A stretch of 35,437 nt of DNA from an uncultured Prochlorococcus sp. (GTDB taxonomy: Bacteria > Cyanobacteriota > Cyanobacteriia > PCC-6307 > Cyanobiaceae). Shown here piece after piece: positions 7,968-17,780 of this stretch. The DNA lies in the NCBI GenBank assembly GCA_902617605.1, contig CACMXO010000010.1:1-35437 (forward strand), given 5' to 3'. The stretch's first letter is position 1. Each line of letters begins with the position of its first letter. Below the pieces are notes generated by a model. That model was not told where the DNA came from. It searched no databases and saw nothing but the letters and a program-made list of their open reading frames with translations. The position numbers and the translations under genes were made by a program.

Positions 7968-9077
7968 TTAGCCCTGTGTCGCTGGTGATTTAAAAGATTT
8001 GTTTGACTCAGGATTATTTATTAGTTTTCCAAAGACCATTCTTCCAGTAGGAGTTTGTAATGCTCCTGTGATGACAATATCTAATCTGCTTCCAACAAAA
8101 TTCTTTGCCTCATCAATAACAACCATTGTGCCGTCATCTAAATATCCAATGCCTTGCATTTTTTCTTTGCCTTCTCTCACGATTTTTATATTAAGTGACT
8201 CTCCTGGCTGTACTTCTGGCCTTAAAGCAATAACCAAATCACTCAAATTCATAACTTTCAATTCTTTAACTTCAGCGATCTGAGAAAGATTATAATCAGC
8301 CGTAATTAAAGTTCCTGTCATATCCTCAGTAATTTTAAGGAGTTTTTCATCTACCCCATTACCTTCATACTTTGTTGGGTTTATTACAAGCCTTCTCCCA
8401 TATAAATCTCTTAATTCTTTTAATAACTTGAGACCTCTTCTGCCTTTAGACCTTTTTTCATTACTGCTTGAGTCAGCTAAAGTTTGTAATTCATCAATTA
8501 CACTTTGAGCAACAATTAATTGCCCTTCCAATAAGCCGCAACTTAATAGACCATTGATTCTTCCATCAATAATTACGCTAGTATCTAGAATTTTTGGACT
8601 TGCAGCAGGGAGAATCCCTTCATTGACTAGATATGCATCAGTGTTATTTGGATTGAATAATCTCAATAATGTCCTTCCATGGGTATCTGCTAACTTATAA
8701 CCAAGCGCACCAAAGAAAATGTTGCTCAATATAGCTGCTAATGGTTTTGCGAAAAAAACCTCTCTAGGGAAGGGAATCAATAATATTGGAGCTAGTAGGA
8801 GATTCGCAACAAGTAATCCTAAAATTAATCCAACAGACCTACTTATTAGTAAGTCCGTAGGCATTGTTCTTATTTGATCAAGGAAAGTCTTTCTAAGTTG
8901 AAGGAATACAAAACCGGCTGCTAATCCTACAAAAAAACCAATTATTGCTAAAACAATTCTAAAACCTTCTACATTAGATACCTGTTTTAGTATATCTACT
9001 GGCAATAAATCAACACCAAGCCACCCTGAAGCTGCCCCAGACAATACAAATAAAATTAATACTAAGATATCTGTCAT
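7968..9077 (-). CDS. Membrane-anchored PIN-TRAM domain protein (YacL-like)
   Basis: A 369-residue protein. Residues 1-~130 hold about four membrane helices. Residues ~160-290 form a PIN nuclease-like domain with acidic residues in ILDTSVIIDGRI and VIDELQTLAD, and LITADYNLSQIAE near the end. Residues ~295-355 form a TRAM RNA-binding domain (GESLNIKIVREGKEKMQGIGYLDDGTMVVIDEA). The architecture matches B. subtilis YacL and cyanobacterial PilT-N/TRAM proteins, thought to act on RNA at the membrane; the substrate is unknown. It precedes clpR by about 40 bp and may share its transcript. The ATG at 9077 opens the first helix directly. Confidence 0.88.
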   Translation of the reverse strand: MTDILVLILFVLSGAASGWLGVDLLPVDILKQVSNVEGFRIVLAIIGFFVGLAAGFVFLQLRKTFLDQIRTMPTDLLISRSVGLILGLLVANLLLAPILLIPFPREVFFAKPLAAILSNIFFGALGYKLADTHGRTLLRLFNPNNTDAYLVNEGILPAASPKILDTSVIIDGRINGLLSCGLLEGQLIVAQSVIDELQTLADSSSNEKRSKGRRGLKLLKELRDLYGRRLVINPTKYEGNGVDEKLLKITEDMTGTLITADYNLSQIAEVKELKVMNLSDLVIALRPEVQPGESLNIKIVREGKEKMQGIGYLDDGTMVVIDEAKNFVGSRLDIVITGALQTPTGRMVFGKLINNPESNKSFKSPATQG

Positions 9078-9173
9078 ATCTATAATCTACTAGGATTTAT
9101 TAATTGAGTAAATAAGGATTTTATTTTTTTCGATCCTTAATACTTTTTTGGAGCTTCAAAATGAATTTAGATT

Positions 9174-10397
9174 ATGAATAAGTTTCCAAGAAGTGCTTAT
9201 GTGCACATTCCTTTTTGCCACAGAAGGTGTTTTTATTGTGATTTTGCGGTTATTCCACTAGGAAACGAAGTTGAAACTTTAAAAGGTTATGGAAGCAAAA
9301 CAGTTCAAGATTATTTGCAATTTTTATATAAAGAAATATTGTCAATTAAGCATAAATCACCTCTATCGACAATTTATATAGGAGGTGGTACACCATCAAT
9401 TTTAGATCCTGCCCAAATCAAAGAATTAGTTGATCTTTTTAGAGAAAATTATGGAATTGACTATGGTGCTGAAATTACTATGGAGGTTGATCCAGCAAGT
9501 TTTACTCAAGATGATCTTCTCGGATTCATAAATGCTGGGATAAATAGATTTAGTCTTGGAGTACAAAGTTTTAATAATCAGATACTTCAAAAGTCGGGAA
9601 GGCGTCATATGAAAGAAGATGCAGAGAAATCTTGTTCATGGTTGAAGAGAGAATATGATTCTGGGTTAATAAAAAGCTGGAGTTTAGACTTAATTCAAAA
9701 CTTGCCACTAAGTGGATTTAAAGAATGGCAAGATGACTTAAAAAAAGCAATTACATTTTCACCACCTCATCTATCTATTTACGATTTAAATATTGAAAAT
9801 GGCACTGTTTTTAAAAAATTAATTAATTTAGGCAAATTAAAACTCCCAAGTGATGAAGAGGCTTTTAGGAATAGTGAATCAACTTATTTAATTTTAAAAA
9901 ACTCAGGGTATTCAAGATATGAAATCTCAAACTATTGCCTCCCGCGACATCAATCGAGACATAATAGAGTTTATTGGAGTGGTTTAGGCTGGTGGAGTTT
10001 TGGTCAAGGTTCCACTAGTTCACCTTGGGGGGAAAAGTTTACTCGACCAAGAGTTAGTAAGGAATATAAAGAATGGGTAACTAGACAAGAAGAATTTAAT
10101 TTAGATTTATCCTTAACTAATAAAGATTTTGTTTATAAAGAACTTGATGAGAAAATAATGTTGGGATTAAGACTCAAAGAAGGTGTAGATATCAAAGAAG
10201 TGTTTAAAGAACAAAACTGGGAAAACAAAAAATTTGAACGCAACTTCAGTAAATTGGTTAAAGAATGGGAAAGATTTCTTGAAAGTGGACTACTAGTAAG
10301 AAAGGGGAATAGATTTTTTTTAAGTGAGCCTAATGGCATGGAACTTAGCAATCAAGTTCTTATTTCGATGTTTAAATGGTGGGATGAGATTAACTAA
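9174..10397 (+). CDS. hemW: Radical SAM protein HemW (HemN-like)
   Basis: A 407-residue radical SAM enzyme. Cys15, Cys19 and Cys22 (HIPFCHRRCFYCDF) form the CxxxCxxC cluster site, followed by IYIGGGTPSIL, EVDPASF and GVQSFNN, which shape the SAM-binding barrel. HNRVYW (about 264-269) is the HNxxYW motif of HemW, a heme-binding chaperone, and is absent from true coproporphyrinogen dehydrogenase HemN, so HemW is the better name. A long insertion after the first strand (about 27-55) is typical of cyanobacterial members. The end overlaps the convergent panB by eight bases. Confidence 0.88.
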   Translation: MNKFPRSAYVHIPFCHRRCFYCDFAVIPLGNEVETLKGYGSKTVQDYLQFLYKEILSIKHKSPLSTIYIGGGTPSILDPAQIKELVDLFRENYGIDYGAEITMEVDPASFTQDDLLGFINAGINRFSLGVQSFNNQILQKSGRRHMKEDAEKSCSWLKREYDSGLIKSWSLDLIQNLPLSGFKEWQDDLKKAITFSPPHLSIYDLNIENGTVFKKLINLGKLKLPSDEEAFRNSESTYLILKNSGYSRYEISNYCLPRHQSRHNRVYWSGLGWWSFGQGSTSSPWGEKFTRPRVSKEYKEWVTRQEEFNLDLSLTNKDFVYKELDEKIMLGLRLKEGVDIKEVFKEQNWENKKFERNFSKLVKEWERFLESGLLVRKGNRFFLSEPNGMELSNQVLISMFKWWDEIN

Positions 10398-11163
10398 GTC
10401 TTTCATAGTCAACCCATTCTTTTAATTTATCCTTAAATAATTTCTTTCCTTGGATAATTGGTTGGCAAAATGGGGGTTGATTATCATTGAGGCCTAACAA
10501 ATCTGCAGTAACTCTTACTTGCCCATCGCAATAATTACCTGCGCCGATACCTATCGTGGGAATTGTTAAAGAATTTTGTATTTCTTTAGCAAGTAATTCA
10601 GGAATATGTTCAAGAACTATTGAAAAACATCCTAATTCTTCAAGAATTGAAGCCTCTTTCTTAATTTTTTCTTGGCTTGCTAAGCTTTCTCCTTGTTTTC
10701 TTAATCCAATATTTAGATAGCTTTGTGGTGTAAGACCTATATGACCCATAACAGGGATTCCCATTCTTATTAATCTAGAAATAACTTTTTGTATTTCTGG
10801 TTCAGCTCCTTCCACTTTTACAGCTTTTGCATAAGTGCTCTGAATGATTTTTCCTGCATATTCAACAGCCTTATCCTCACCACATTGGTAAGTCAGAAAA
10901 GGCATATCTGAAACGACTAGAGGTTGTTCCTCAATTTTTTTCTTAAATCCTCTTGAAACAGCATTAGTATGATAAATTATGTTTTCTAAAGTTATTGGCA
11001 ATGTCGATTTGTATCCTAAGCAGACCATTGCTAATGAATCTCCTACTAGTACGAGATCAACATTTGCTTGTTCTGCAATAGATCCTGATATGGAATCCCA
11101 AGCAGTTAGTGCAATGATTTTGCGAGATTTTTTTTTATAATTAACTAGGTCTGAAGGTAACAT
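10390..11163 (-). CDS. panB: 3-methyl-2-oxobutanoate hydroxymethyltransferase
   Basis: A 257-residue TIM-barrel enzyme that makes ketopantoate from alpha-ketoisovalerate and methylene-tetrahydrofolate, the first committed step of pantothenate and CoA synthesis. Motifs are ALTAWDSISGSIAEQA, VLVGDSLAMVCLGY with the Mg-binding Asp, VKVEGAE, MGHIGLTPQS, FSIVLEHIPELLA and PTIGIGAGNYCDGQV. The substrate ketoisovalerate comes from the valine pathway, in which ilvC of this window acts. Length is normal; the start is ATG at 11163. Confidence 0.95.
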   Translation of the reverse strand: MLPSDLVNYKKKSRKIIALTAWDSISGSIAEQANVDLVLVGDSLAMVCLGYKSTLPITLENIIYHTNAVSRGFKKKIEEQPLVVSDMPFLTYQCGEDKAVEYAGKIIQSTYAKAVKVEGAEPEIQKVISRLIRMGIPVMGHIGLTPQSYLNIGLRKQGESLASQEKIKKEASILEELGCFSIVLEHIPELLAKEIQNSLTIPTIGIGAGNYCDGQVRVTADLLGLNDNQPPFCQPIIQGKKLFKDKLKEWVDYERLS

Positions 11164-11196
11164 AATAAAATTTATGTATCTTTTTTAATCAAGAAT

Positions 11197-11205
11197 TGCT
11201 AATAT
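11197..11205 (+). promoter_or_regulatory. Extended -10 promoter of the SRP RNA
   Basis: TGCTAATAT contains TGn followed by TAATAT (five of six to TATAAT) and ends seven bases before the first paired base of the RNA at 11212, the right distance for a transcription start. No strong -35 is visible. Confidence 0.5.
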
Positions 11206-11211
11206 GATTTT

Positions 11212-11305
11212 GACTCGGCCTTTCGCGGTTTTAACGCCTAAACCTGGTCAGGACCGGAAGGTAGCAGCCACAAGGGATGCTTGAGGCAGGCGAGATAACC
11301 GAGTC
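11212..11305 (+). ncRNA. ffs: Signal recognition particle RNA (small 4.5S type)
   Basis: The conserved apical domain is read on the plus strand: CTGGTCAGGACCGGAAGG followed by TAGCAGCC, with the GGAA tetraloop and the asymmetric loop that Ffh binds. The ends close a stem: GACTCGG (11212-11218) pairs with CCGAGTC (11299-11305). At 94 nt it is the short bacterial form without the Alu domain. It lies between panB and ftsZ, both on the other strand. The 3' end is set by stem pairing and is approximate. Confidence 0.93.
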
Positions 11306-11320
11306 ATTCTATTTTACCGT

Positions 11321-12436
11321 TTAACCTATATCTTTTTTATTTTGCCTTAATCTCAAAAACTCAGGAATACTAGCTCCTGATTCTTTATTTTCTGAATAAT
11401 TATATAAGGGTTGATTAGATAATCTGTTTTTTATTCTTTGCTGGTTTGATGGTTGGGTTGTTTCAAATCCTGTAGCTATTACAGTAACTTGTATCTCCCC
11501 TTCCATTGCCTCATCGACCACTGCACCAACAATAATATTGGCTTCTTGATCGACAACATCATAAATAATTTCAGATGCAGAGGTCATGTCTTCTAAAGTC
11601 ATGTCTTTGCCTCCAGTGATATTTATGACGCAGCCTTTAGCTCCATCAATTCTTGCTGCCTCTAATAAAGGACTATTCATTGCTGCTTGTGCTGCCTCTA
11701 TAGCTCTCGATCTTCCTGAACCTATACCTATTCCAAGAAGTGCTGTGCCAGCCTCAGTCATAACTGATCTAACGTCTGCGAAATCAACATTTACTAATCC
11801 GGGGCAAGTAATTATGTCACTAATGCCTTTGACTCCCATCCTTAGAACATCATCAGCATTCCTAAATGCTTCTTGAAGAGGAGCTCCTGCTATAACGTCT
11901 TTTAATCGGTCATTTGGAATAACTATTAGAGTATCAACGTTTTCAGCTAGTCTTGCGATCCCCTCTTCTGCTTGACGCATTCTTCTTTTACCTTCAAAAG
12001 AAAATGGTTTGGTTACTATACCTACTGTTAGAGCCCCACTTTGTTTGGCTACTTCTGCAACAACGGGAGCAGCACCTGTACCAGTTCCTCCACCCATTCC
12101 AGCGGCAATAAAAACTAGATCAGATCCCTCTAAAGCTTGTTGAAGCTCTTCTTTGGATTCTTCGGCTGCTTTTTGCCCAATACTTGGATTCCCTCCTGCA
12201 CCTAGGCCTCTAGTGAGGTTTTGTCCAAGTTGAACTCTACTTTCTGCAGAAGATTGTAGTAGGGCTTGAGCATCGGTATTGAGGACTCTAAATGAAACCC
12301 CTTCTAAATCACTATTTATCATTCTATTGACTGCATTACTTCCACCACCACCTACACCAATAACTTCTATTTTGGCGTTTTGGCTTGGAAGGATTTCTCT
12401 CGATTGATCAAAGTTTGGATTGTTACCGAAGCTCAT
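11321..12436 (-). CDS. ftsZ: Cell division protein FtsZ
   Basis: A 371-residue tubulin homologue that polymerises with GTP into the division ring. Motifs in order are [13 protein letters not shown] (about 27-39), the tubulin signature [13 protein letters not shown] (about 115-127), the T7 synergy loop [11 protein letters not shown] with its catalytic Asp residues, and the C-terminal peptide IPEFLRLRQ that binds membrane tethers such as SepF/ZipN in cyanobacteria. The N-terminal extension before the GTPase fold is short (about 20 residues). It lies 180 bp downstream of ftsQ, so it probably also has its own promoter. Confidence 0.97.
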   Translation of the reverse strand: MSFGNNPNFDQSREILPSQNAKIEVIGVGGGGSNAVNRMINSDLEGVSFRVLNTDAQALLQSSAESRVQLGQNLTRGLGAGGNPSIGQKAAEESKEELQQALEGSDLVFIAAGMGGGTGTGAAPVVAEVAKQSGALTVGIVTKPFSFEGKRRMRQAEEGIARLAENVDTLIVIPNDRLKDVIAGAPLQEAFRNADDVLRMGVKGISDIITCPGLVNVDFADVRSVMTEAGTALLGIGIGSGRSRAIEAAQAAMNSPLLEAARIDGAKGCVINITGGKDMTLEDMTSASEIIYDVVDQEANIIVGAVVDEAMEGEIQVTVIATGFETTQPSNQQRIKNRLSNQPLYNYSENKESGASIPEFLRLRQNKKDIG

Positions 12437-12520
12437 CTCTTAATAGGAATCTTTTACTAGTATTGGGTGCATTATGAACTTACTGCGCTCATCTGTAGGA
12501 ATTTGTTGAGGAAAATCCTA

Positions 12521-12545
12521 AAAATATTTATTTATTAAATATTTT
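12521..12545. repeat. Perfect 9-bp inverted repeat between ftsQ and ftsZ
   Basis: AAAATATTT (12521-12529) and AAATATTTT (12537-12545) are exact reverse complements with a seven-base spacer. It sits about 70 bases past the ftsQ stop and about 85 bases before the ftsZ start. As RNA the all-AU stem would be weak; as DNA it may be a binding site. Function unknown. Confidence 0.45.
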
Positions 12546-12615
12546 GTTTTGAATGCAAAACCCATATCAACACTACAATAATTAAAAAAAAATACTCAAA
12601 ATCCTTTTTCAAATA

Positions 12616-13341
12616 TTAGGGTTTGAACACTTTTATTTTTGGTTTCTCAGGATTAGTAAGATCAATATTATCTATTTTTCTTGAAAAGCTATTTTTCTTA
12701 AATTCATTTTTAAGATAATTGATTTTTTGAAATTGATTGTTGATTAAATTTGGCTTAAATCCTAACAAAATTGTTTTTAAATCTTTTTCCTCAACAGTTA
12801 GAAATCCATCGGATGAAAAAGTTATTTTAATTATCTCTACATCATAATAATCTATAGCAATAAAAATTTCAGATAATATTTTTTTAAATTTTTCTTTCCA
12901 ACCAAAAACTTTTATGGTTAATTTATTTAAGTTTTTTTCATCCACATTTTGTTTATTTATAAAAATTCCATCTTTATCTATGAAGCCTAATATTTTTTCG
13001 TCGTTTAATATTCTCTCACCGTAAGCTATTGGAGTTCTTGAATTAATATGAACTTTCAAACCAAAAGGAAATAGTTCTCTGTTTACCGAAATATTCTTGA
13101 GAGATAAATTTTGTTTTAACTCTTTTTCTAGCAAATTAGTTTCAACAAAAATTAATCGGATAGGAAAATTTAAAGATGAATTTTTTTTCACATCATTCTG
13201 CGAAAATAATTCACTACCCGAAATCCTAATGTCCTGAGTATCAACTTTTTTGAGTGTTTTTATGCTTAATAAGCTTGTTATAAATAAAAATGAAATTAGA
13301 AAAAAATTTTTTCTATTTTTGATTATTTTTTTGTTTTTCAC
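12616..13341 (-). CDS. ftsQ: FtsQ/DivIB-like division protein
   Basis: A 241-residue protein with a basic N-terminus, one membrane helix (about 12-30, FFLISFLFITSLLSIKTLKK), then a POTRA-like segment (ISGSELFSQNDVKKNSSLNF, about 40-60) and the FtsQ beta-domain (INSRTPIAYGERI ... GFIDKDGIFI). The fold pattern and the place between ddl and ftsZ support FtsQ, which bridges early and late divisome proteins; sequence identity in this family is always low. It starts with GTG at 13341, which overlaps the stop of the upstream gene (TGTGA), so the two are coupled. Confidence 0.82.
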   Translation of the reverse strand: MKNKKIIKNRKNFFLISFLFITSLLSIKTLKKVDTQDIRISGSELFSQNDVKKNSSLNFPIRLIFVETNLLEKELKQNLSLKNISVNRELFPFGLKVHINSRTPIAYGERILNDEKILGFIDKDGIFINKQNVDEKNLNKLTIKVFGWKEKFKKILSEIFIAIDYYDVEIIKITFSSDGFLTVEEKDLKTILLGFKPNLINNQFQKINYLKNEFKKNSFSRKIDNIDLTNPEKPKIKVFKP

Positions 13342-13748
13342 AAATCACATCGAGCTTTTTCCATCAATTGGTCCATCCATTCTCTCGCTTGCTCTGCATC
13401 TGAAAATGGTACATCCATCTCTTTCCCATCCCCTACTAATCTCAACCTGCACTTACCTTGAGATTCACTTGTTAGAGGAGCTTCACCAGAAGTTAGTGCC
13501 ATTAATTCAACTAATTCCAGCTTCTTGATCGTAAAACAATCTTTTTCTTCAAATTTACCAGCTTCAAATGCGCTCCACTTTAACTCCCCATTTTTTAAAG
13601 ACGCTGCACCTGAACTATCTAACTTGCAAAGTTCAGAATCACTAGCCCAACTTCTAAAAAGATTTTGCCTTCTTCTTTCTAACCATCCAAGTGCAGTTAA
13701 TAAAATGAAGATTAAAAGTAATGGTAACCAAAGTAGTCCATGCAACAT
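13338..13748 (-). CDS. Conserved single-pass membrane protein in the division cluster
   Basis: A 136-residue protein with a Leu-rich N-terminal helix (about 2-23, LHGLLWLPLLLIFILLTALGWLE) and a soluble C-terminal part containing three Cys and a compact alpha/beta-like end (FSDAEQAREWMDQLMEKA). I do not recognise a named family. It lies 10 bp after ddl and overlaps the ftsQ start, a position that suggests a role connected with envelope or division. Its composition is noticeably more G+C-rich than neighbouring ftsQ, consistent with a constrained, well-expressed protein. Confidence 0.75.
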   Translation of the reverse strand: MLHGLLWLPLLLIFILLTALGWLERRRQNLFRSWASDSELCKLDSSGAASLKNGELKWSAFEAGKFEEKDCFTIKKLELVELMALTSGEAPLTSESQGKCRLRLVGDGKEMDVPFSDAEQAREWMDQLMEKARCDL

Positions 13749-13758
13749 TTGATTTAAA

Positions 13759-14826
13759 TTACAAATCTAAAGATATATCTACCAGTTTAGCCACAAGTTG
13801 TTCAATTTTTAAACCAGAAGCTTCCCAAAGCATTGGAAACATACTGTTTTTTGTAAAACCAGGAATTGTATTTATTTCATTTAATAAAATTTTATTTGAA
13901 GATTTTTCTAAAAAGAAATCTACTCTTGCAAAACCGAAAATATTTAGTGCTTTACAACTTTTAACAGCAATTTCTTTAATTTCTTTTGTGATTTTAGAAT
14001 CTATTTCGGCTGGGATAATTATTTTATTATTTGAGTAATATTTTGAATCGTAATCATACCAATCACTTTCGTAATTTACCTCGCCTATCTCAGAGGTTAA
14101 GAGTTTTGAATTCCCAATTATTCCGCATTCAATCTCCCTTACTTCTAAACCTTCCTCTATTAAGATTCTTGGATCTATTTCCCGAGCCTTTTCTAATGCT
14201 AGTAATATTTCCGATTCATTTTTGACTTTGGAGATGCCAAGAGATGACCCAGAGTTCGATGGTTTAACAAAAACAGGGAATTGTAATTTTTTTAAAATTT
14301 TATTAATTATCTTATTTTTTACTTGCTTATCGTTGAGATCTTCATTTTGAAAAACTAGATAATTAACTTGTGGAAGTTTTAGATTTGAGAAAATTGTTTT
14401 CATCAATATTTTATCCATTCCAAGTGCAGAGCCAATAATTCCGCACCCGACTAAAGGTTTCTTTGTAAATCTAATTAAGCCATGAATTGATCCGTCTTCA
14501 CCATTAAACCCGTGTAAAAGAGGAAACCAAACATCAATATTTTGAAATTCAATTCCGTCAAGGAAGTTAATTTTTTCTTTATTAAAAATTTCTTGTTTTT
14601 TTGTTTTATAGTTTTCAATTTCACCAATTAGGATTTTTTCTGAAATATCACTATCAAGCCAATCTCCATATTTGTTTATGTAAAAAGCTTTAACTGTAAA
14701 GCGTTCTTTGTTTATTTGTGCATTAAATGCTTTAAAAACTGTTTTTGCAGAGGATATCGATACTTCATGTTCATTGGAATGCCCGCCAAATATTAACCCA
14801 ATACATTTTTTCTTTCCCCCGATCAT
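13759..14826 (-). CDS. ddl: D-alanine-D-alanine ligase
   Basis: A 355-residue ATP-grasp enzyme that joins two D-Ala for the peptidoglycan stem peptide. The N-terminal motif is GLIFGGHSNEHEVSISSA (about 10-27), then PLLHGFNGEDGSIHGL, the ATP-grasp KPSNSGSSLGISKV, and GFARVDFFLE and LNEINTIPGFT near the C-terminus, whose acidic and Asn residues bind Mg2+. The length is normal. It lies 12 bp after miaB in a run of same-strand genes that ends with ftsZ. Confidence 0.96.
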   Translation of the reverse strand: MIGGKKKCIGLIFGGHSNEHEVSISSAKTVFKAFNAQINKERFTVKAFYINKYGDWLDSDISEKILIGEIENYKTKKQEIFNKEKINFLDGIEFQNIDVWFPLLHGFNGEDGSIHGLIRFTKKPLVGCGIIGSALGMDKILMKTIFSNLKLPQVNYLVFQNEDLNDKQVKNKIINKILKKLQFPVFVKPSNSGSSLGISKVKNESEILLALEKAREIDPRILIEEGLEVREIECGIIGNSKLLTSEIGEVNYESDWYDYDSKYYSNNKIIIPAEIDSKITKEIKEIAVKSCKALNIFGFARVDFFLEKSSNKILLNEINTIPGFTKNSMFPMLWEASGLKIEQLVAKLVDISLDL

Positions 14827-14837
14827 TTAAAAAAAAT

Positions 14838-16232
14838 TTATATAGAAAGTTCTCCTGTTAAAGAAAAAGGTCTTGCTTCATTTATTCTGACATTTATCTC
14901 ATCTCCTAACGAAAAATTAAAGTTTATGTTTTTGGGAATCTCTACGAAAGTTAATCTATTTGTTCTAGTTCTTCCCATAATTTGAGAGGAATTTTTTGGA
15001 TTTAAACCCTCAATTAAAATGCTTTCGATATTATTAACATATCTTTGATTTCTACTCCTAGCAGTTTTCTCGACCAAATCATTAATTTCCTGTAATCTAG
15101 CTTTTTTTACCTCTTCCGAAAGTTGATTCGTCCAAATTGCTGCAGGCGTATTTGGTCTTGGAGAGTATGCTGCTGTATTCACCTGATCAAAGCCAATTTC
15201 TGATATTAGCTTTAATGTATCTTGATATTGTTGTTCGGTTTCTCCTGGGAAAGCAACTATCGCGTCAGCTGTAATTGATGCATCTGGCATTAATGACCTT
15301 ATGTTCTCGATTATATTTTTATACTTTTTAATAGAATATCCTCTGGACATTTGCTTTAAAATTTCATCATTTCCACTTTGGAAGGGGATATGAAAATGTT
15401 CACAGACTTTATCAAGTTCATAACAAGCTTGAATCAACCTTTTTGAAAAATATCTTGGATGACTAGTAGCAAATCTTATTCTGCGAATTCCTTTAACATC
15501 ATGAATATAATACAAAAGATCAGTTAGTGTATTTTCTTTTCTCCCCTCTTTTGTAGTTCCTGGAAGGTCTCTACCATAAGCATCAATGTTCTGACCCAAA
15601 AGAGTAATTTCTTTAAAATTATCATCAGCTAATTTTTGGATCTCACTTTTTATCGCATTTGGATATCTTGATTGCTCTTTGCCTCTGACTGAGGGGACTA
15701 CACAATATGAACATCTTTCATTACATCCATATATGATATTAACCCAGCCACAAATAGAGCTTTCTCTTCTGGCACTTGTTATATCTTCAGAAATGAAGGT
15801 TTCTTCTGTAGCAGCAACTTGATTTCCTAAATCAACTTTACCCAGAAGATTCTCAAGATTATTTACGTGTTGAGGTCCCATAACCAGATCAAGTTCTGGG
15901 ACTCTTCTTAGTAAGGATTCTCCCTCTTGCTGAGCAAGACAACCTGCAACAACAAGTTTTAAGCTAGGTGTTTTGTGCTTTCTTTTTGCTTGTCTTCCTA
16001 GAAAGCTATAAACTTTTTGCTCTGCATTATCTCTAATAGTGCATGTATTGTATAAGACTAAATCGGCATTTAATTCATTATCTGCTCTGGTGTATCCCAT
16101 TTTTTCTAATGTCCCAGCCATTCTCTCAGAATCAGCCTTGTTCATTTGACATCCAAATGTGGTTATCCAATAACTGCCAGTAGTTGAATTCTTTTGAGTT
16201 TTTTTTTCGTCTGATTTTGTTTTTGTTAGCAC
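14838..16232 (-). CDS. miaB: tRNA-2-methylthio-N6-dimethylallyladenosine synthase
   Basis: A 464-residue radical SAM methylthiotransferase that modifies A37 of tRNAs reading UNN codons. The N-terminal UPF0004 domain supplies three Cys for the auxiliary cluster ([28 protein letters not shown]), the radical SAM cluster is in [13 protein letters not shown], and a C-terminal TRAM domain follows (about 395-464). It starts with GTG at 16232; no better start precedes the conserved [12 protein letters not shown]. tRNA-His lies 73 bp upstream on the same strand. Confidence 0.96.
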   Translation of the reverse strand: MLTKTKSDEKKTQKNSTTGSYWITTFGCQMNKADSERMAGTLEKMGYTRADNELNADLVLYNTCTIRDNAEQKVYSFLGRQAKRKHKTPSLKLVVAGCLAQQEGESLLRRVPELDLVMGPQHVNNLENLLGKVDLGNQVAATEETFISEDITSARRESSICGWVNIIYGCNERCSYCVVPSVRGKEQSRYPNAIKSEIQKLADDNFKEITLLGQNIDAYGRDLPGTTKEGRKENTLTDLLYYIHDVKGIRRIRFATSHPRYFSKRLIQACYELDKVCEHFHIPFQSGNDEILKQMSRGYSIKKYKNIIENIRSLMPDASITADAIVAFPGETEQQYQDTLKLISEIGFDQVNTAAYSPRPNTPAAIWTNQLSEEVKKARLQEINDLVEKTARSRNQRYVNNIESILIEGLNPKNSSQIMGRTRTNRLTFVEIPKNINFNFSLGDEINVRINEARPFSLTGELSI

Positions 16233-16304
16233 GTTGCTAGGAATTTTTTATGATTCTTTAATTCAAAATTACAAGTTAAATAATTTTGCTGCAATATTTT
16301 AGAG

Positions 16305-16378
16305 GGCGAGCGAGGGGATTCGAACCCCCGAATAGCGGCGCCACAAGCCGCTGCCTTAACCACTTGGCGACGCCCGCC
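16305..16378 (-). tRNA. tRNA-His (GTG anticodon)
   Basis: Read on the minus strand the 74 bases fold as a cloverleaf: acceptor GCGGGCG with CGCTCGC (one G-T pair), anticodon stem GCGGC/GCCGC with loop TTGTGGC and anticodon GTG, and T arm GGGGG-TTCGAAT-CCCCT. A genomically encoded extra G at position -1 faces C73, the identity element of histidine tRNA. CCA is not encoded. Confidence 0.96.
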
Positions 16379-16506
16379 TCACATTTATAAATTTAACAAC
16401 TCAAGGGGAATTTTTCATAGTTATTTTTATCTTTTAGCGAAATTTGAATTATTTTCTAATCCAGTAAAGTTTTCTTATGATTTAAAATAAAAGAAAATTT
16501 AAAAAT

Positions 16507-17742
16507 TTGAGTAATTCCGGCACAGCTGAGGTTCTTATTCCCAGAAGCCTTTGTTTAATAGAAGATATAGATAACCTCATTATCGATATAGAGGATTTAT
16601 GTTCAGTGTCTATTAGTTGGGAGGATGGATTTGTTTCTGAGTTAAAACCTTTAAAAAATAAAGTTACAAAACCAAAAAATATTTTATTCCCAAGATTTGT
16701 TGAAACGCATTCGCATTTTGATAAATCTTTTACATGGGCAGACTTTCCTAATCTGAAGTCAAACTATGAAGGAGCATTATCAGTAAATCTTGAAGAACAC
16801 AAAACTAGAACTACAGATAAGGTTCTTGAAAGAGTTGAGAAATCATTAAAACTTGCCATAAAAAATGGATACCGAGCTATTAGAAGTCATATTGATACTT
16901 ACAAAAGTCAATCTATTGATATCTGGATTGAACTTTTTAAATTACAAAAAAAATTCTCAACTGAGTTGACTTTACAATTCGTTGCACTAGCTCCGTTGGA
17001 ATTCTGGGATACGACTAATGGAGAAGATTTGGCAAAAATATTTTCTTCTAATGGAGGGATTTTAGGAGGTGTAATTGTTCCTCCTTTCAATAAAAAAGAT
17101 ACAAGCAAATTTCTCGCAAAGATGCTTCTTCTAGCTAGTAAATATAAATTAGAAATTGATTTGCATATAGACGAATCGATCAATGAGCCTGGAGCGGGCA
17201 TAAAAGTTTTATTGGAGACAATCGAAAATTTAAAAATTAATAGTATTCCAATTACTTGTAGTCATTTGAGTAGTCTTATTTCTCTAAGTCACAGAGAAAT
17301 TTTAAATTTAGGAGAAAAAATGGCTGAGAAAAATATTAAAGTTATTGCTTTACCTCTAACAAATTTTTGGCTGCTCAATCGAAGTAATAAAACTAACTCA
17401 CTAAAAAGACCAGTTGCTCCAATAAAGCAATTACAAAAATCACACGTGGATGTATCTCTGGGTAGTGACAACGTTCAAGATCCCTGGTACCCATTTGGTA
17501 ATTTTGATCCTTTTTATATGTTGTCTTGCTCGATACCTATGCTTCAACTAAATCCCTGGGAGAGAACGACTCTTTCTTCTATTTTTTTAGCTCCAAGCAG
17601 ATTATTAAACTTAAAGTGGGATGGTTTAATTAAAGAGGGATGCCCTGCTGATTTTGTGATTTTAGATGCACAAAGATGGGCAGATGTTTTTTCGAGTTCC
17701 TTAAAGAGAAAAGTGTTTATAAAAGGCGATTTATATTGCTAA
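16507..17742 (+). CDS. Cytosine-deaminase-like amidohydrolase
   Basis: A 411-residue metal-dependent hydrolase of the CodA/isoguanine deaminase branch. Metal and substrate motifs are ETHSHFDKSFTW (about 63-74), AIRSHIDTYK, DLHIDESINEPGAG with the Glu expected to act as acid/base, TCSHLSSLISL, and GSDNVQDPWYPFG (about 319-331). It should deaminate a pyrimidine or related ring, but the substrate is not certain and symbol codA is not claimed. The chosen start is TTG at 16507; no ATG or GTG fits better before VLIPRSLCL. A FAD oxidoreductase follows 38 bp downstream on the same strand, suggesting a shared small pathway. Confidence 0.83.
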   Translation: MSNSGTAEVLIPRSLCLIEDIDNLIIDIEDLCSVSISWEDGFVSELKPLKNKVTKPKNILFPRFVETHSHFDKSFTWADFPNLKSNYEGALSVNLEEHKTRTTDKVLERVEKSLKLAIKNGYRAIRSHIDTYKSQSIDIWIELFKLQKKFSTELTLQFVALAPLEFWDTTNGEDLAKIFSSNGGILGGVIVPPFNKKDTSKFLAKMLLLASKYKLEIDLHIDESINEPGAGIKVLLETIENLKINSIPITCSHLSSLISLSHREILNLGEKMAEKNIKVIALPLTNFWLLNRSNKTNSLKRPVAPIKQLQKSHVDVSLGSDNVQDPWYPFGNFDPFYMLSCSIPMLQLNPWERTTLSSIFLAPSRLLNLKWDGLIKEGCPADFVILDAQRWADVFSSSLKRKVFIKGDLYC

Positions 17743-17780
17743 TCGGCTAATTTATATACAAAACAATAAGAATTTTATTA

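Noticed and set aside
9113-9139. TAAGGAT/ATCCTTA hairpin between the PIN-TRAM gene and hemW as a terminator
   Set aside because: The loop of 13 bases is mostly T and the position between divergent starts is wrong for a terminator.
11586-11876. 96-codon plus-strand frame inside ftsZ
   Set aside because: It is antisense to conserved FtsZ motifs, with no start signal or known domain.
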